Of a DNA stretch of 64,000 bases, positions 35,758 through 48,766 are shown piece by piece. The stretch lies in the NCBI GenBank assembly GCA_032622095.1, contig CP136064.1, positions 125,041,605 through 125,105,604 of the forward strand, given 5' to 3'. The notes beneath the pieces are model-generated. The model did not search any database. It worked only from the letters and a program-made list of their open reading frames with translations, and had not been told where the DNA came from. How positions within the stretch are numbered: the first letter of the stretch is position 1; every line of letters begins with the position of its first letter. Made by a program: the position numbers and the translations under genes. The stretch is from Siphonodentalium dalli. Its lineage: Eukaryota > Mollusca > Scaphopoda > Gadilida > Siphonodentaliidae.

Positions 35758-35877
35758 GAAGAAATGACGGTGTGCGTTTTATAGTTTCCTGTGAATTTGT
35801 CATAAAAGTATATCTTCATCCACGATTTTGGCGAATCGGTAATGAAATATTGTTTGGAATTATCGGGCCATGTACTT

Positions 35878-38744
35878 GATACCTATGGCTACGTTTGTTC
35901 GGTGAGTGTTTTGGACGGGTCGAATCGTGACCCCGGCCTGACCTTGATCTTCAAAATGGTCAATTCAATGTCAAATCGCGAATTATGACGGCATTTCGAC
36001 GAAATTTGATACCTATGGTTACTTTTGTCCGAGTAGTGTTTTGGACGGGTCGAATCGTGACCCCTACCTGACCTTGACATTCAAAATGGTTAATATGATA
36101 TGACTTTGCATTACGTGTCGGAAATATTTAGATAAAACGGAACAGTTGAGAAATGGTATCCACGTCGAATGAATGGCAGACCAACACGTACATGTCTGAC
36201 TCTTGCTAACGCCTGCAGAGATCATATTCCACCAGTACAAAAACCGGGAACTTTCTGAAGTTTTGGGAGCGATCGCAATAAAGGCGAAAAAATTACGTTG
36301 GGAACATACTTCTTAATTAATACCTGTTCCTGAATAATGCACTTCACTGTTGGTGAAGGTCCCAAATCGAAAGTGCATGATTTAAGTGGCTTTGTGCGCG
36401 ATTTTGCTTTGCGTCGCTTACAATTATGGAATTGCTCCTGTGTAACTAAATCAATGTTATTGCGACATCGGCTCACAAAAGTCACAGAAAAGCGTACAAT
36501 TTCGATCTGGAACCACCCCATAATGTGAAGTAGATTATCGAGGAACATGTTTTAACAGAGAAATATACTCCCTGCCTTGTTTGTTCAATGTTATAATGTT
36601 CCCTGCCAGAACGGGTCAGAACATAAAAATTGTTCCTAGATTTTGTACCGATGCATGGAATATGATCTCTGCGGCCGTTAATGTCCGAAATACATTTTGC
36701 TAGTTACATTAAACATATACGAATGCTAGCGATAGTAGGGCAATTGACACCCTCTAAATCAACGACAACTGTTAACTATGATTAGAAAGAGCTATGATTT
36801 CGACTCGTATTTGAACGTTTAACAAATTTGGTAAATGCCGTTTGCCAATAGGTTGAGACGTTTAGGAGGAGAGAGTGACACAGCAATTTGTCCATACCGT
36901 TCAATAGGGAGATAATTCTGTAGAGAACGCGCGGACATACATGTTATGTAGCAGTGGGCATACTAAGATGTATCTATGGTCCAAATTTCGAGTCTCTGCT
37001 CCTCATACTTTCCGAGATATAACAACCCAAGTTGTACATAAAGGGAAATAACTCTGCATGTCAAGGGCGGACAAACTTTTAACCCCTCCAACACTAACCG
37101 ACACCCTTAGGGGTATTTGCACGCCAAATTCCAGCCCCAGAGATCTCGGTGCTGGAGAATAAAAAAGAATGATAATAATGAAAGAATTAATTAAAAACGA
37201 ATTACAATATACTTCCATGTTAAAACTATGGAAGTATAATACAACAAAATGTTCCCGGACCCCTGTGAACTGAACGAGTAGTAAAACAAATAGTCCACCA
37301 ATAAGGAGAGATCTTGGGAGATTGGTTGCGTATTGGGATTAACCTCAGACAGCTGTATCCATAATATCACAATACGTCTTTGACAGCGCAATTTGCAAAG
37401 GTAAGCCGCGACAGATGGATCGAACTTTCTCAACTGACAAGGATTATCTCCTGCGGGATAAAACGTTAATTGCCAATTTGATCGAGCCAATGCTATCAAT
37501 TGAGATCATTCATTTCCATCAACATCCGATAGGGCGCGAAAATTGTGTATCCATAATGAATTCAATTAACTAAATTGGTGTGATTTTCCCTGAGATAAAC
37601 ATTCAGACAAGAATCGGAGAATTCATCCCTCAGCAACGCCATGGCGTGACGCGCTGCATATATACTCAATCTACCGACGTATCTCTCGCGGTATATAATT
37701 GTAACTTCATGTTCTATCCATCAGTGCGAATATCACCGTCAGCAATGTGTGCTATTTGACCAGATTGCCTATGAAGGCCAATGATTGATGATCGAATATG
37801 AGTAGTATTATATAGAAACTGGGCTAGATCCGGGCACTAATTGGGGATGCTCGTACCTATTGTTTGCTTATATATTGCACGTCGGGAATTCTAACGAATC
37901 GGAAACTGTGTGAAGACGGACAGGCATTGATTGCGACCCTTGAGCCATATACTCCAGTTCCTAACTCAGGGAAACTCTATTCGAACTCGGTCGCAATGAT
38001 TGGTTCATTAATTCAACCAGGTTATTTCTTGGTATGAACGATATCGTTCCGAATCGGCATCTCCAGTTTAGACCCAGTTTAAGCTACCTCTTCAAACTGA
38101 GATGTAGTAGTAAAACCAATTTTTACTGGGCCGTGGGACGATAATGATTGGTGATCACGTCGACTGCGAGCATAGGAGGCGTGGCCTGTCTGTCTATTAT
38201 CGATACTTTCCAATGTTTTTTTTCGAGTCCGTCTTTTAGTTTAAACATATTTTCTTGTAAATTCATTTACAACGGGATAGGGTTGCAAGTTTTAAAAACT
38301 TACAATGTCCCCGTTCCCAAATACAATCTATATATGAATTAAACAAGACGACAGAGAATATATACATTTTGAGGTTGCATAAATCTGGCCAACAAAAAAA
38401 GAAAGAGTGTGTAAAGAGTGTGTGATAGTCCGGTTTTGTATATTTGCCTCCCTCTCCACTTGGGCCAATCAGAAGCGCGTAAAATTGAGAGTATGGTAAC
38501 AATGAGTAAGATGGCCGTCGTGGGCCTCGTTTTTTCTTGGGGTACATCTCGAAAGATAAAGTGTTTGAATGGGTTCTATATTATTTGCTTCCATGGGCAG
38601 TTCGTGCTTAAATTGATGATCCATTAGGAAGAAATGACGGTGTGCGTTTTATAGTTTCCTGTGAATTTGTCATAAAAGTATATCTTCATCCACGATTTTG
38701 GCGAATCGGTAATGAAATATTGTTTGGAATTATCGGGCCATGTA
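35878..38744. repeat. Tandem duplication, unit 2 (~2.87 kb)
   Basis: It matches unit 1 nearly base for base. It lacks a ~25-bp segment found in unit 1 after 33783, carries an extra CATG near 36653, and has one-base indels (for example near 38151). After about 38744 the sequence departs from unit 1 (TTCTTTAATTC), which marks the right limit. Confidence 0.9.
36207..36680. mobile_element. TIR element in duplication unit 2
   Basis: Copy of 33314-33783. The right terminal repeat reads GCGGCCGTTA instead of GCGGGCGTTA. Confidence 0.7.
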
Positions 38745-40879
38745 CTTTTCTTTAATTCAAATAACGATAAAGAGTACATATTTGTTGTTTTAAAGTCATA
38801 ATAGTGTTCCAAAGTTCGTCCATGATCTACCGAAATTCGATCCCAGTGATGCAAGTCAATGCAATTGGTCATGATTTATGCAAAGGTCGTAGATAAAATT
38901 TATCCCTTTCTAACTCGTTTACAATTATCGTGTCTTCATCCACTGTTAAATTGATATGTTTCCATATAGTCCACTGTATAGTCTGAGTCTATATTGACTC
39001 TTGTTCCCAGATTTCGCTTATAAAACATCCTGCTGACAACGAGATCGATTAAAAGTGATATCAACGAAAAAGAGTCTTCCACGTGCATCTGCGGACGTGC
39101 ATGCGACTCAACGAGACGACTTTCAATCCCCCTCTCTCAATCACCTGGTGGTAGTCATTTCTTTCTCGATATTGCTTTATCCACCATGAGCGGTTTACTG
39201 ACAAATTACCAGTGACAACAATAATGGACGATTTTTCAGAATTGTTTTTTCGATATCGGTTCAAATTACAGTAAGCAATATGATTCCGAATTCGGCCTTT
39301 AAATGTATTGGTCTGCAATTTAAGGCTGGTCCACGGTGATAAGGGGCCGGGATTAAACTGATTGAATGCTTATTGACTGGAATGGCAGACGAATATCCAG
39401 TCACTGAGATAATCGCGATGTTGATTGACGAATAAAATGGGCGACACAGAGCTCTGCATTGTTATAACGCACAAATGTCTTCAAATATTACCTTTTATAA
39501 TTTGTTAACCTGTTGAGGCAGATGCTGCCCTCCAGTGGATGTTATATATAACAGTTACTTGATGGTCATAGCCAAATATTACTTAAGGTATCACACCAGT
39601 TAACGAGAAATAAAACTGAATTTGCGAGGAAGTACTGCAGTGAAAAGTCACCGTGATCAAAATTACATCCACGAATTGGGAAATGACAAGACGCAAGAAT
39701 TCAATCTTGATGCCCTAGTTACCTTAGAAAGTTAACAATTGTCTACCTAGACATGATGTCAATATTAAGTGATGGTTGTGTCGCGTCAGGCAATGACGCT
39801 CAAGATTATCGTGATATGGGCGATAATGTAATTGTAGCAAATTTGTTTTGAGATTGAGTCTCTTTCATCGGAAGATGTTTTCGACAATACACTCACAAGC
39901 AGTTGTGTCATATGTGAATAATTGAATAAATAACTGGCACGTAACAACATGTGGCTGTTTCACTGTATGTCATTTAACAGAATCGCGTGTTACACGTCAC
40001 TTTATAAGAGTACACATTGACATAGTTTCTGATACTGATAGGTTTCACCGGAAATTGAACAACGGCATCTTGACACGAAAGCTCCGGTTTTTAGAAAACA
40101 TGTTTCTTTGCTTCACATCCTGTTCCGGTTGCCACTAATCTAATTCTAATGTAAGAATTGACAAAGTACGTCATCGATAGTCCGTATAGCACACCAGCGG
40201 ATGCACCAGCATACAACAAAGGGTCATAAAAGTTTCGAGTCGCCGATTATTTTTTTTTAGAGTGCCTCGATATATGGTTTGAATAACAATCCGTGACATA
40301 AAATATGATTAAAATACTATAATTCATCAGCATTTGGAACGTCTGTGTCTCTGAAGGTGCCCATAGAGTAATAGAAAATAGCTGAAACCATAGAAACATT
40401 CATCTATTCTCGCTCCCAGAATGCCACAAAATTCAAACTAAGATATAGAGTTATTCCCCTTCTATTGAAAATAATATACTTTGTACTTAAAGGGTTTGTA
40501 TTGTGAAGTAATCAAATTCTCTCGAAACCCCCAACATAGAAAGTTTGCACGAGCTTCTATTCGTAAACAGTTTTCAATTGAAATTTACTTGATAATATTT
40601 GGGTTAAGTCTTCTTGGTCAAATTGATTAATGGTGATACGTCGAACGTTAGAAATAGAGAGTTACGTTAAATAGCCTTGATAATAGTGTGACGAAACATT
40701 AAAGATGCACATATATAGTTTATCTGATTATTGTATGAGAATACAAAACATATTAAAATTTTCACAATATACATGTAATGTATTTACATGCACCAGTCAA
40801 CTGATTTCTCTGCATTTCACTGTGCATATATATAGCTGGACTGAAAGCCATTGTGGCAGTAATGTTTCCATTTGTATTG
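38745..40879. other. Intergenic DNA, no gene seen
   Basis: Minus-strand frames of 82 and 85 codons (38624-38872 and 39061-39318) have no recognised family or splice context. No repeat ends were identified. Confidence 0.45.
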
Positions 40880-42310
40880 CTGAAATTGGGGGTAGGGTTC
40901 TCTATTCCGAAGGTTCATTATTCCGAAGGTTCGCTATTCCGAAGGTTCATTATTCCGAAGGTTCCCTATTCCGAAGGTTCATTATTCCGAAGGTTCGCTA
41001 TTCCGAAGGTTTTCTATTCTGGGCGTATTTAACCAGAAATGAATAAAAATTTGCACCCCACCACACACACGAGGAATGAAAAATACGATTATGCTAAGTA
41101 TACATATATAGTACATTATACATCCACTTCTAATTCCCAAATTGTCCTAGATATCGGTTATTAATAGCAAGAAAAGAGTATCAGTTTATCGTTCATTATG
41201 GAAAGTTAAAAACACGATGACTGAAATAAACCACATGTAAGAGATATAGTTTTTCAGAACTGGCAATCTGTATTTGAAAAAAAAACATCAACATTCAAGG
41301 CCCACTTAATTTTCGAACCACCAGATCACATATATAAAATATATGCCACTATATATACCATTTGAAATATGAAGCTCTCTAACACTGTATTATAGCTTAT
41401 CCGGTGTAATAAACTGTGAACATGTTGTTTTTGTTGAGTTAACGCAGGGTTAACGACTTGTTTTTGTGCTTAAGGTTCATCTGGTTTTGTTGCGCAAAGT
41501 AAAGTGTATTATTTTCAATGGAGGGGGTAACTCTATATTTCAAAGATAATGTTATTTCCCTTCAATTGAAAATACATTAGGTTGAATTCTGAGCCATGAC
41601 ATATAACGGGGGAATCTTTTTATGATTTAAGATGTTTTCTATTTCTCTAGGGGCATCTTCTGATACAGACTTTGGAATGGTGATGAACTATATATAGTGT
41701 TTTAATCATATTTTATGGCACAGATTATGTTTAAAACCTGATATCAAGGCACTATAAAAAATAGCCGATGACTCGAAAATTAAGAGGGCCTTACAATTCA
41801 ATACAAATTCACAATTGCAGTTAGGTTCAACTCATACCTATCTATTCAACGACATTCTGCTTCGCAGTATTCATTAAGAGTTATAGTCCCGCTGTTTTAA
41901 TCCCGCCTTTAGCTGGCGTATTGTTGCCTGTAAGATTATTGAGATATAACGCCATACGCGAAGACATTAAATCGCACGGAAAGAGCAATTGTGTGGGCTG
42001 CCTGACGTGAATATGTATTGGAAAATAACGTCATACGTAATGACATGACATTAAATCTCAAGGAAACCCGCGAACAAATAAAAAATAACATTTATTGTTT
42101 CAATGTTTTAAGTTATTTCCTTCGTGATAAAGAACCCTCTCAATACTTGAATATATAATTAACCTTTAAAAAAAAATTCTTCGGAATAGCGAACTTTCGG
42201 AATAGAGAACCTTCGGAATAGCAAACCTTCGGAGTAGTGAACCTTCGGAATAGTGAACCTTCGGAATAGCGAACCTTCGGAATAGAGACATGTTCCCAAA
42301 TTGGGGCATA
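40880..42310. mobile_element. Element bounded by inverted arrays of a 15-bp repeat
   Basis: About eight copies of CTATTCCGAAGGTTC (40896-41021) on the left face about seven inverted copies (42178-42289) on the right. A weak inverted match continues outward on both sides (AATTGGGG...CTCTATTCCG). The ~1.15-kb interior has no coding signal. It is a foldback or MITE-like element with tandem-repeat termini. The open frames crossing the arrays (SEGSLFRRF-type) are periodicity artefacts. Confidence 0.75.
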
Positions 42311-45300
42311 TCTTGGGCACAAAATGAATATTATTTGAAATATGAATATATGTTAGATTTAAATAACTGACAGTTCTAAATACCATTTCTGAGGCACAAA
42401 TCCATAAACTATATTTAGTATGCGTGCTTTTGACCAGCAAGGGCCATGATTGGTAGACATACAGTTAGATATGTTGAATAACCCTTGGGCCACATAAGTA
42501 TCATGTATGCAAAAACGGTGTTTAATTTAGTCAATGACAAAGTTAAAACCCACAAACGTCGCGCCTATCCTAATATATGGTTCATTGTGTCGATAATACA
42601 GTACATATTACTGTATTAATACATTACATGTACATTAGAGTATCAGTTTTTTTTTCAGCACATTTTAGTTGTCATCTGATTTCAACCCAGTATGAACAAA
42701 TTGACCAAGCTATATAACTAGAAGGAGGTGCAGGTCGGCACTCTGTGAGTGCACTCTTGTTAGTAAACTTTTTGTTAACAGAACTGGCGAACGGAAATGT
42801 GATGGCAGTATGTATATACATATACAATCCAGATTCGAGACAATATGCATGTGCACCCCACACCCAATAGTATCAGTTTGTGCTTTTTGAACAATTAGAG
42901 ATGCCATGTTTACCGAAAAGAAACAAGTAGTAAAGTAACACCTTCTATTTGAATAGTTCCGGCATACCAGATAAAGTGACTTGATCTTTTTGTATTCAAA
43001 TTAAATTGGCGTTGTGTGCGTTCCTGGAATCGAAATATGCGGTCAATGTTGCGAAATGTTACGTATACAAAATACAAATAGACGTAAATCACACCAGAAG
43101 GGCTCACACACGCGTGTTGTGTGGGATGTATGTACCATGTCCAATTATTTAACATGATGAGTCTGTGAGCATCTCATTTTGGCAAGTGCCTGGGCTGGCT
43201 TTGTAGATACATGCATTAATAAGCAATTATCGAAATATGCTAGACGTGCATACTTAAACAATCCAAGTCGAGTTCAAGTTCACGCATAACTTTGATCACT
43301 AACGGACATGTAATTTCTAATTAACCTTCAACGATCGGAGCTCGAATGTATTTTAATATTTAATTTGTCATTTGTATACAACACATACATATATCGCCAC
43401 GTATTTTTGAAACTTGACACAAATATTTAGCCCCACGAAACCTGTGCACCTGCGATTAGGAGGTCCGCCTGACTTGTTTTAATGGAGTTATCAGGGGGGG
43501 GGGTAATAAGAAATTTACAGGATGGTATGCCGGAGTGGGTGGGTGGTCAGAGAGGCAAAAAACGATTTTTTTACAACCTCATGCAATTATTTTACTAATG
43601 ACCTTTTGTGCCTGTGTTTGTGCCCGTGTTTGTAAAAAAACCCACAAAATGTATGTTACTGGGAGCCCATGTGGGCCTTAGTAGCTATGGCATGTTGCAT
43701 ATGGAACGGTGATGTGAAGTTCTTCCTGGCACCATTCGAAAAGAACCCGGCATGGACATTGTTAGAAGGAAAAACAATCTGAAATCATATATTTTCAACA
43801 AAATGGTATTATAGTAACTGCTTATCATTTAGTATAATAGTACTTGCCCCAGTAGACTAACACAGGTGGTATGGAATAATGTTGAGCTGGTTGACAGAAA
43901 ATTATGGAATTGTGTGTATCCGGACTTGACCTCGGCTTGTTAATATCAGCAATTGATCAATTGATAGTTCCAATTTAAGCCTATTAAATCTACTCTCTGT
44001 GTTATCTAATTTCACAAATAAGTCAACTCTAGTTGAGTTGGAGCTTAACACATATGTCACCGATGTGTCTACAAAATGTCAGCAGTGACCCGAAAGTCAA
44101 GATTGAGTTCACTGTCCTGAGATAATGCTATCAGCTAAAAAGGTATTACAGCCAAAGAGCCAAACACATGTTCGGTTCATGTAATAGCTTGCATGAGAAA
44201 ATGATATCTCACTAGATGTGTATAAACACATTTTGTAAAATTGGATCATATTATATGCCTTATACTATTGAGCTAGTTAGTACACGCAGTAGCTATCAGC
44301 TTCTGAATGATTATTGTATTTGTCCACTACATCGATGCATTAGAATTCCAATTTAGCAGTGTCGAATTTGACACACAGGCTGACCTAGCATACTCTCGTC
44401 GCGCACTGACCCGGAAACTCTTAATACATGTATCTGGTAGACAAAATACGTATATCAGTCAGTATTTGCATGCAATATACGTAGGGTTTCGGTCCAAAAT
44501 GGCTGAAATTTGAGGGGTGGGTGTCAAAAATTGGGAGTAGTAATTTTTTTTTTTTTTGCACGTTTGTGGGTGGTGGGTCCCCGAAAATGCCAGATTAAAA
44601 AAAAAGACATGCCTTCCTGCAATTTTGTTTTACTACCCCCCCCCCCCCCCGCCTCGGAGATATCCCACTTTTGCCCAAACATAGTTGTGTATTAAATATG
44701 GCCACAGTCCAGTTGCACTGCCGGTGGTATAATTTGTCCAATTAGGAAGGTCTTACATCTAGTTGATTCTGTGAAGATCTTTTCATTATTATTTCTGTTT
44801 CTATGCAGATGCGGCAAAAATTTGACGAGTCAAAACGAAGGGCAACTCAAAATTGTCGTTTGAACAAAAAAATGGCCATCAGTTTTGAGGTGCATGATAG
44901 GCCGTCTTTGAATCAATTAAAGACGTCATTCTGGAAAATCCAGAGCAAAGGTCAGGCCAATGGGAGTGATGGCAAGCTTGTCTGTCCGCACATTTGCACA
45001 CATATATTGTCTTCACTCGGCTCATTCGGGGATTACCAATGCCAAATATTGAACGACCAGTGAAATACCATAACCAATACCTCAAAGACACCAACTCAGT
45101 GAAAACTCCATGAGACAATATTTTCGATCATGAACAAGAACAATTTTCTTTCGAAAACGCTTTCTAATATTCAGTGTTATTGGCAATGACGCCGTGATTA
45201 CTTGTGAATACTTGTTTATTGTTTATAATATGTGGCGACCATCACAGGGTTTAATGGTTGTCCCCCATACATTTTATAACGCAATAAATAGTAGTTTTAT

Positions 45301-46449
45301 GTTGTAAAATGCGGGTGTGTATCTTTAGTACTGGTGACGAATAGTATTGAGCATTAGTGTTATTCATTCATATACATATCTGTATTTTATATCAATATAT
45401 TTGGTATGCAATTCCTATTTTAGTTCGATAAAATCAGAACAGAAATCTATTTTGTTTTGGTTTCCTAACTGGAGGTACTGTTTCATGACATTCTGAAACT
45501 GGGAAAGTAAAATAAGAACAATGACTGGCATTCAGTATTCACATCTCTTTTAACTGGTATTTAGTAATATATTCGAACACGAAGATCCCCGAGTTCGGGG
45601 AGCTAACAATATCTGATTGCTTCATATCGGTTTGACTTGTAGCTATTTGTCTATCACGTCGATAAGTCTTTTCGGGGTAAAAGAACACAAAATAGTATTT
45701 TGTCAAGAACAAGAAAAAATGCTGCAGCAGTAAATTGCAGTTTTAAACGGCTGTTTCGGTTTCTGGCACAACAAGAAGGAACGTGTTATCGAACTCTCAA
45801 AATGTTATCCTACTTTAAGCACTGCGCCATGACGTCAATTTCTGGGTCATTCGGTATCATTGCGCGTTATTTTAACATAAATGATTGGTGATGTTGTACC
45901 TTTGAGAACGTATTCATAAAAATGTCATCATGTCGATTTCAACGAAACTCGACGAGCAACGTCATCATGCAGCTTTCACCTTCGACCGAATTTGCGATAA
46001 CCTGAATGTATCTTCTGCTTTGTTCATAAGTATGTGTTTCTTGTCGATTCATGAAAATAGAAGGATATCTGAGGATTATCAGATTCACGTATGTACTCGG
46101 TAATATTATGATAATTTAAACGCGATATAATAACGTTTGCTTGCAGCACGAATTTCGATTTCGATTCCAGTATTGTCCCCAGCCCAGCCAGAGTGATTGA
46201 GCTTTTCCCATTGCACGCGACATTTATATTTTAGGCCACTCAATTGCAAATATTTGACAGTCCATAATATAATAAATATTTTCTCAATAAAATGTAAACC
46301 GCGGCTACGAATGAACTTCACGGTGCATAAGTCTGATAACTCCTCTCACTTTCAGATTACGACATTAATGCTTTATCCCCACCGATCTACTGTGCGACAA
46401 ACGCGCTCGCAAAAATTCAAAACAGCAGTGTCGTATTAGATAATAATTG
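42311..46449. other. Intergenic DNA with homopolymer tracts
   Basis: The interval contains G-, T- and C-runs (about 43493-43503, 44541-44556 and 44635-44651), a G/T-rich segment near 44505-44585 resembling 60.1-60.2 kb, and one weak exon candidate (44803-45063). Nothing else could be supported. Confidence 0.4.
44803..45063 (+). CDS. Possible terminal exon, product unknown
   Basis: A pyrimidine-rich tract ending TTTCTATGCAG precedes an open frame that reads from MRQKFDESKRRATQN to a TGA at 45061-45063. An AATAAA follows at about 45282. The residue composition (Lys/Arg/Gln early, Cys pair later) is plausible for protein, but no family is recognised. No upstream exon was linked. The alternative is chance openness in a repeat-derived region. 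Confidence 0.17.
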   Translation: MQMRQKFDESKRRATQNCRLNKKMAISFEVHDRPSLNQLKTSFWKIQSKGQANGSDGKLVCPHICTHILSSLGSFGDYQCQILNDQ

Positions 46450-46485
46450 GTGACGTCACAAAATCAGATATAGTATATATATATA
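46450..46485 (+). promoter_or_regulatory. CRE-like palindrome plus TATA-like run
   Basis: A 10-bp GTGACGTCAC (46450-46459) contains a full TGACGTCA cAMP-response element. It is followed ~13 bp later by TATAGTATATATATATA (46470-46485). Together they resemble a compact core promoter pointing at the hairpin 50 bp downstream. This is motif evidence only. Confidence 0.3.
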
Positions 46486-46532
46486 CGACCAAAGCGTCCG
46501 GCTTTGGTTCGTTATAATAAACACAACAGTTT

Positions 46533-46634
46533 GAGTAGCGTACGGATATTCTCCTCTCGTGAGATGCTAGGATTATTTTCACTCGTAAAAATAAACCTGG
46601 GCATCTCACTCTAGGAGAAAACCGTAAGCTACTC
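46533..46634 (+). ncRNA. Pre-miRNA-like imperfect hairpin
   Basis: The 35-nt arms GAGTAGCGTACGG...GAGATGC (46533-46567) and GCATCTCACTC...GCTACTC (46600-46634) pair with about six to seven mismatches around a ~32-nt loop. The size and mismatch pattern fit a precursor microRNA, and a CRE/TATA-like pair lies upstream. It may equally be a small foldback repeat. No known miRNA seed was recognised. Confidence 0.25.
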
Positions 46635-47048
46635 TGAAAAGTTCACTATAAGATTGTATATACATTACATACGTGGTAGGTCGGGTTTATTTAACACTGT
46701 CGAAGAGGAGCATATCCGTTATATGCGTCTTGGAAATGGGGACAATTCGTGGTGTAGTTTGTTATCTGTGACATATTATTGCTGTGTTGATACATATGTA
46801 TCTATAATATCTACACAGCTTACACACAGCTTACACAAATAAACTGTGAGGTTGTCCCATTGTGACTAAGGATACCCACCCATCTGCAGTGCAATTTGGC
46901 TACATACTTGTCAAGTTTAAAGGGGGACTGTACACTAAATCCGGCCATTTATGGGACCATCTCCTTTTATACTCAACATAATATATACAACAAATAAATT
47001 AATTTGAGCCATATGCATGGAATAGAGTAAAATACACTTATGTACTTT

Positions 47049-48612
47049 ATTGATTGATTGATTGTTTATTAGCAAAGCCAACAGTTAAGTTGGAACATGC
47101 AATAACATATATACATACTATACACAAGGCAGACATAACATATAAGTCATATCAATAAAAATACATACACACACAATTATATTGTAATCCATGATGCCAT
47201 TTACATTAAAGTGGTATAAAGTGATAGTTTTATAAATATGCTTACTTTTTTTAAGAAGGCTCAAATATTCAATTGAGAGCAAACGATGAAATTATTCCTG
47301 GTAGGGTTCTCCCAGTAATATTTGGGAATGTGGATTTCGCGTAAATCTTGTAACTTTTGGCATAGGATTATAAAGTGATATTCGTCGCAAGGACTGTTCT
47401 CACATAAGACACACATTAAATTGTCTGCGGATTTTGTGGTTTCTTTTGTCCATCTATTTTTTTATACTGGTAATTTATGATTAGATGTTCTGATTTTCAA
47501 TAGGTAATTAGACAAATGAGATGGCAAATAAACTAAATAGCTACTCATTTTCATGGACTGCTTTATGTCTCTGTAAAATATGGCGCGCGATGAAGTAGAA
47601 GCATTCAGATTTCCAAAGAGGTGGTGCTCATACTGCTTAATCATTAGCGATTTTATGTTTCTCAACTCTGTTTTGCTCAGCGCTGATTGGTTTGTCCACA
47701 CATGTTCCATGTGTAGGTCATGTAGAATTCCTTCTACAAAACATACCCAATTCATCTTATTTTGCAGTTTTGTATCCCTCTCGTTTATATATCTGAGTAA
47801 AAGAAATATATTCTTGGCTAGCTCTGATCCTTCGTGTGAAACTAGCTTGGACCAGTATGCTAGACTCCTGTATTTTATTTCAATCAATATAGGATATCTA
47901 CCAAATTCGGCATAAACCATGTAATTAGGCGTACTAGATTTCATTGAGGTAACTATTTTACAAAATTTCAAATGGAGCGTCTCGAGACTTTGAACTTTTT
48001 CAAAGCACCAAACTTCACTTCCATATAACATAATTGGCATAACCATAGCATCGATTAACTTGAATAAGATATCTAAAGGTAACCTCAGTTTTCGAGTTCG
48101 ATTCAGCAAACCGTACATTGCTTTCGTTGCGGTAATTGTGGTGTCTTTAAGAGATTGGCAAAATCTCCCATTTTAGAAGAACTTGATACCAAGATATTTA
48201 AATTCCTTTACAAATTTTATTTCTTGCCCTCTGTATATAAATATGGGCATATTTATTGGTAATTTGTTCGTAAATATAATACGTTTGGTCTTGAGAGAAT
48301 TCACTTCAAGTTTCCATGCCTCGGCGTAGTCAGCAAAGGCTAAAAGAGCACGGTGCATATTTTCATCAGAATCTGACAAGATAACCGTATCGTCGGCATA
48401 TAACAAACATAATATGCTAATAAAACATCCAATATGTTCAAAATATTTCTCATCTAAAAAATGTAGGTTTAAAATGGCACAATCGTTTAAAAAACATTGT
48501 AAATCGTTTACGAAAAAAGAGAATAAAAGTGGTGACATTGTCTCTCCTTGAAATAAACCTACCTGGCTTATGAAGAAACCTGACTGAACATTATTATTTA
48601 TGAACGATGGTA
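47049..48612 (-). pseudogene. 5'-truncated LINE ORF2 related to the 17.9-kb LINE
   Basis: On the minus strand the frame runs FINNNVQSG (48600), VGLFQGETMSPLLFSFFVND (RT B motif), LLYADDTVILSDS (catalytic YADD, ~48400) and KEFKYLGIKFF. It breaks near 48175, resumes MYGLLNRTRKLRL...VMPIMLYGSEVW (from 48118) and TPNYMVYAEFGRYP, and stops at 47462. Past that stop the zinc-knuckle CVLCEN...YHFIILC is still readable to ~47370. The 3' end has an AATAAA-like signal and a (CAAT)n tail (about 47048-47070). Motif wording matches the full-length LINE closely in order and spacing. At least one frameshift and one stop break it. Confidence 0.9.
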
Positions 48613-48619
48613 ATTATTT

Positions 48620-48766
48620 AAGAAATAAATACACGGTGTATCGGTGTGTATGGTCAAGTTGTACCACAAAAAACTGATTGTAGGACGACGCGTAGCGGAG
48701 TCCTACAATCAGTTGTTTGTGGTACAACTTGACCATACACACCGATACACCGTGTATTTATTTCTT
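48620..48766. repeat. Near-perfect 147-bp palindrome
   Basis: Arms of ~66 bp (AAGAAATAAATACACGG... and its inverse) enclose a centre reading GACGCGTAGCG. Only about two mismatches are seen, so it is young or kept paired. It abuts the LINE 5' truncation point on its left. It may be the end of a foldback transposon. Confidence 0.85.

Larger units (their letters stand above)
32986..35877. repeat. Tandem duplication, unit 1 (~2.89 kb)
   Basis: It is repeated head to tail at 35878-38744 with only scattered single-base differences, roughly 98-99% identical by eye. The left edge lies inside Helitron unit 6 (from about ACCTAGGGCTACG) and the right edge is at CCATGTACTT. It carries a TIR element (33314-33783), AGGGAAATAACTC-type repeat sequence (about 34165-34180), and an AT-rich inverted pair around 34338-34370. 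Small open frames occur in both units, with no recognised family. Confidence 0.9.

Noticed and set aside
40896-41021. CRISPR-like regular repeats
   Set aside because: The 15-bp unit has no unique spacers and the setting is eukaryotic; it is a tandem array.
40705-41046. 113-codon plus frame with repeated GSLFRRF
   Set aside because: The 15-bp tandem repeat translated; likewise the minus frames at 42140-42440.
40896-42289. Full heat-shock-element arrays
   Set aside because: GAAnnTTC dimers are present, but the 15-bp period puts the next module in the wrong orientation for a canonical trimer; kept only as a remark.
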